DNA of 64,000 nucleotides from Pseudarthrobacter sp. (lineage in GTDB: Bacteria > Actinomycetota > Actinomycetes > Actinomycetales > Micrococcaceae). Shown piece by piece: positions 63,366-64,000 of the stretch. The stretch spans positions 35,574 through 99,573 of the forward strand of contig JAPSJV010000010.1 in assembly GCA_031178005.1 (NCBI GenBank). The letters are read 5' to 3'. Each line of letters starts with the position of its first letter. Position 1 is the first letter of the stretch. The notes under the pieces were generated by a model. It ran no database searches. It saw only the letters and a program-made list of their open reading frames with translations, and had not been told where the DNA came from. Made by a program: the position numbers and the translations under genes.

Positions 63366-63920
63366 TTAGCCGCCAGCCAGGGAGGCCAGAATCTCCTGGT
63401 TGGACAGCTCGTCCTGGCGGTATTCGTCCGTGAGGATGCGGAGCATGTCCGCTTCGGCTTCCTTGTCCTCGGAGGCCATCGCATCCCGGGCATAAGTGAC
63501 CCGGATGTTCCGGGCGAAGGCGTCCGCGGCGGTCTGCGCCAGGCAGTTGTGGCTGGAGACGCCGGCGAGCACCACCCGCTCCACACCCCAGTTCCGCAGC
63601 CGCGCCAGCAAATCCGTGTCCACAAAGGCACTGTCCCGGGTCTTGACCAGCTGGGGATGCCCGTCGGCCTGCAGCCCCGGAACAAAATCGGCCTGTTTGC
63701 TGCCGCGGAAGATAAAGCCCTGATCGTCGTCCAGCATGTTCAGTGTCCACGTGGATTTGTCCCGCTCGTGCTCGGTCCGGACCAGCAGCACCTTATGCCC
63801 GGCCGAACGGAAGCCGGCAATAAGCTCGTTGCACTCCTCCACCACCTTCTCCCGGCTGGCATCCAGCACCGGATCCTCGAAGTAGGCGTTCTGCATATCA
63901 ATCACTAACAGCGCGATCAT
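63366..63920 (-). CDS. Isochorismatase-family cysteine hydrolase
   Basis: 184 residues from the ATG at 63920 (TTG 63932 also possible). Triad visible: Asp in LLVIDMQNAYFED, Lys in LVKTRDSAFVDT, Cys in AGVSSHNCLAQTAADAFAR with the non-prolyl cis region before it. Members hydrolyse amides such as nicotinamide or are ring-opening enzymes; the substrate is unknown. Ends three bases from the convergent GH43-like gene. Confidence 0.85.
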   Translation of the reverse strand: MIALLVIDMQNAYFEDPVLDASREKVVEECNELIAGFRSAGHKVLLVRTEHERDKSTWTLNMLDDDQGFIFRGSKQADFVPGLQADGHPQLVKTRDSAFVDTDLLARLRNWGVERVVLAGVSSHNCLAQTAADAFARNIRVTYARDAMASEDKEAEADMLRILTDEYRQDELSNQEILASLAGG

Positions 63921-63954
63921 GGCCTCCACCAATCAGTCGTGAGGAGACCAGACT

Positions 63955-64000
63955 ATGCGCCGCCGCCAGGGGACAAAAGAGCGGGGGTGCGGGCCAGGTT
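63955..64000 (+). CDS. Possible gene start cut by the right edge
   Basis: An ATG at 63955 has GAGGAGA seven bases upstream and opens a frame MRRRQGTKERGCGPG to the edge. The opposite strand also has an open frame ending at 63953 (…NLARTPALLSPGGGA). The fragment is too short to decide. Confidence 0.2.
   Translation, partial: MRRRQGTKERGCGPG

Overview
The window looks like chromosome of a high-GC actinobacterium of the Micrococcaceae, most likely Arthrobacter, Pseudarthrobacter or a close relative. The basis is very high GC, many GTG and TTG starts with strong AGGAG-type ribosome sites, several GAF-ANTAR regulators, LacI- and FadR-controlled sugar-acid and pectin clusters, and proteins typical of soil actinobacteria (DUF2510, DUF2795, a TIGR03704-like methyltransferase). 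I see no transposase, phage, plasmid, tRNA, rRNA or CRISPR feature.

Layout. 1-0.6 kb: 5' end of a DesA-like siderophore decarboxylase gene running off the left edge, with an iron-regulator box. 0.7-4.3 kb: small membrane proteins, a GAF-ANTAR regulator, an acyltransferase coupled to a GNAT protein, and a frameshifted DUF1304 gene. 4.3-10.1 kb: four-carbon sugar-acid (tetronate) catabolism with a DUF1537 kinase, an LtnD-like dehydrogenase, a GntP permease and a class II aldolase, facing a FadR regulator across a 32-bp palindrome. 10.1-20.8 kb: a pectin locus. LacI, GH43 and a DUF6807 protein lie on one strand. A sugar ABC importer without ATPase, a pectate lyase-pectinesterase fusion and a second lyase with a decayed esterase half lie on the other. 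Two copies of one 13-bp palindrome sit between the two operons. 20.9-32 kb: dodecin, SelO coupled to an MmyB-type regulator, aldo/keto reductases, an epimerase, an esterase and a PL11 rhamnogalacturonan lyase. 32-38.7 kb: stress and envelope proteins, an aminotransferase, a TetR/SRPBCC pair, a HemK-like methyltransferase and a lactonase. 38.8-44.2 kb: secreted alpha-amylase convergent with malQ. 44.4-51.3 kb: a hexapeptide protein and the ureABCEFGD-NiCoT operon. 51.4-58.6 kb: a HhH-GPD protein, an atypical Nramp-like transporter, two GAF-ANTAR regulators, GT2, CBS and glutaryl-CoA dehydrogenase. 59-64 kb: LacI, EamA/MarR, a GH43-like glycosidase and an isochorismatase-family hydrolase.

Functionally the window is a plant-polymer and plant-acid scavenging region (pectin, rhamnogalacturonan, starch, tetronates) next to urea use with nickel uptake.

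The most unusual signal is not a gene. Three families of palindromic intergenic repeats occur two to four times each. Most copies sit right at the 3' end of a gene, some supply that gene's stop codon, and in the urease operon two copies appear to have become the N-terminal coding sequence of ureD and ureF.
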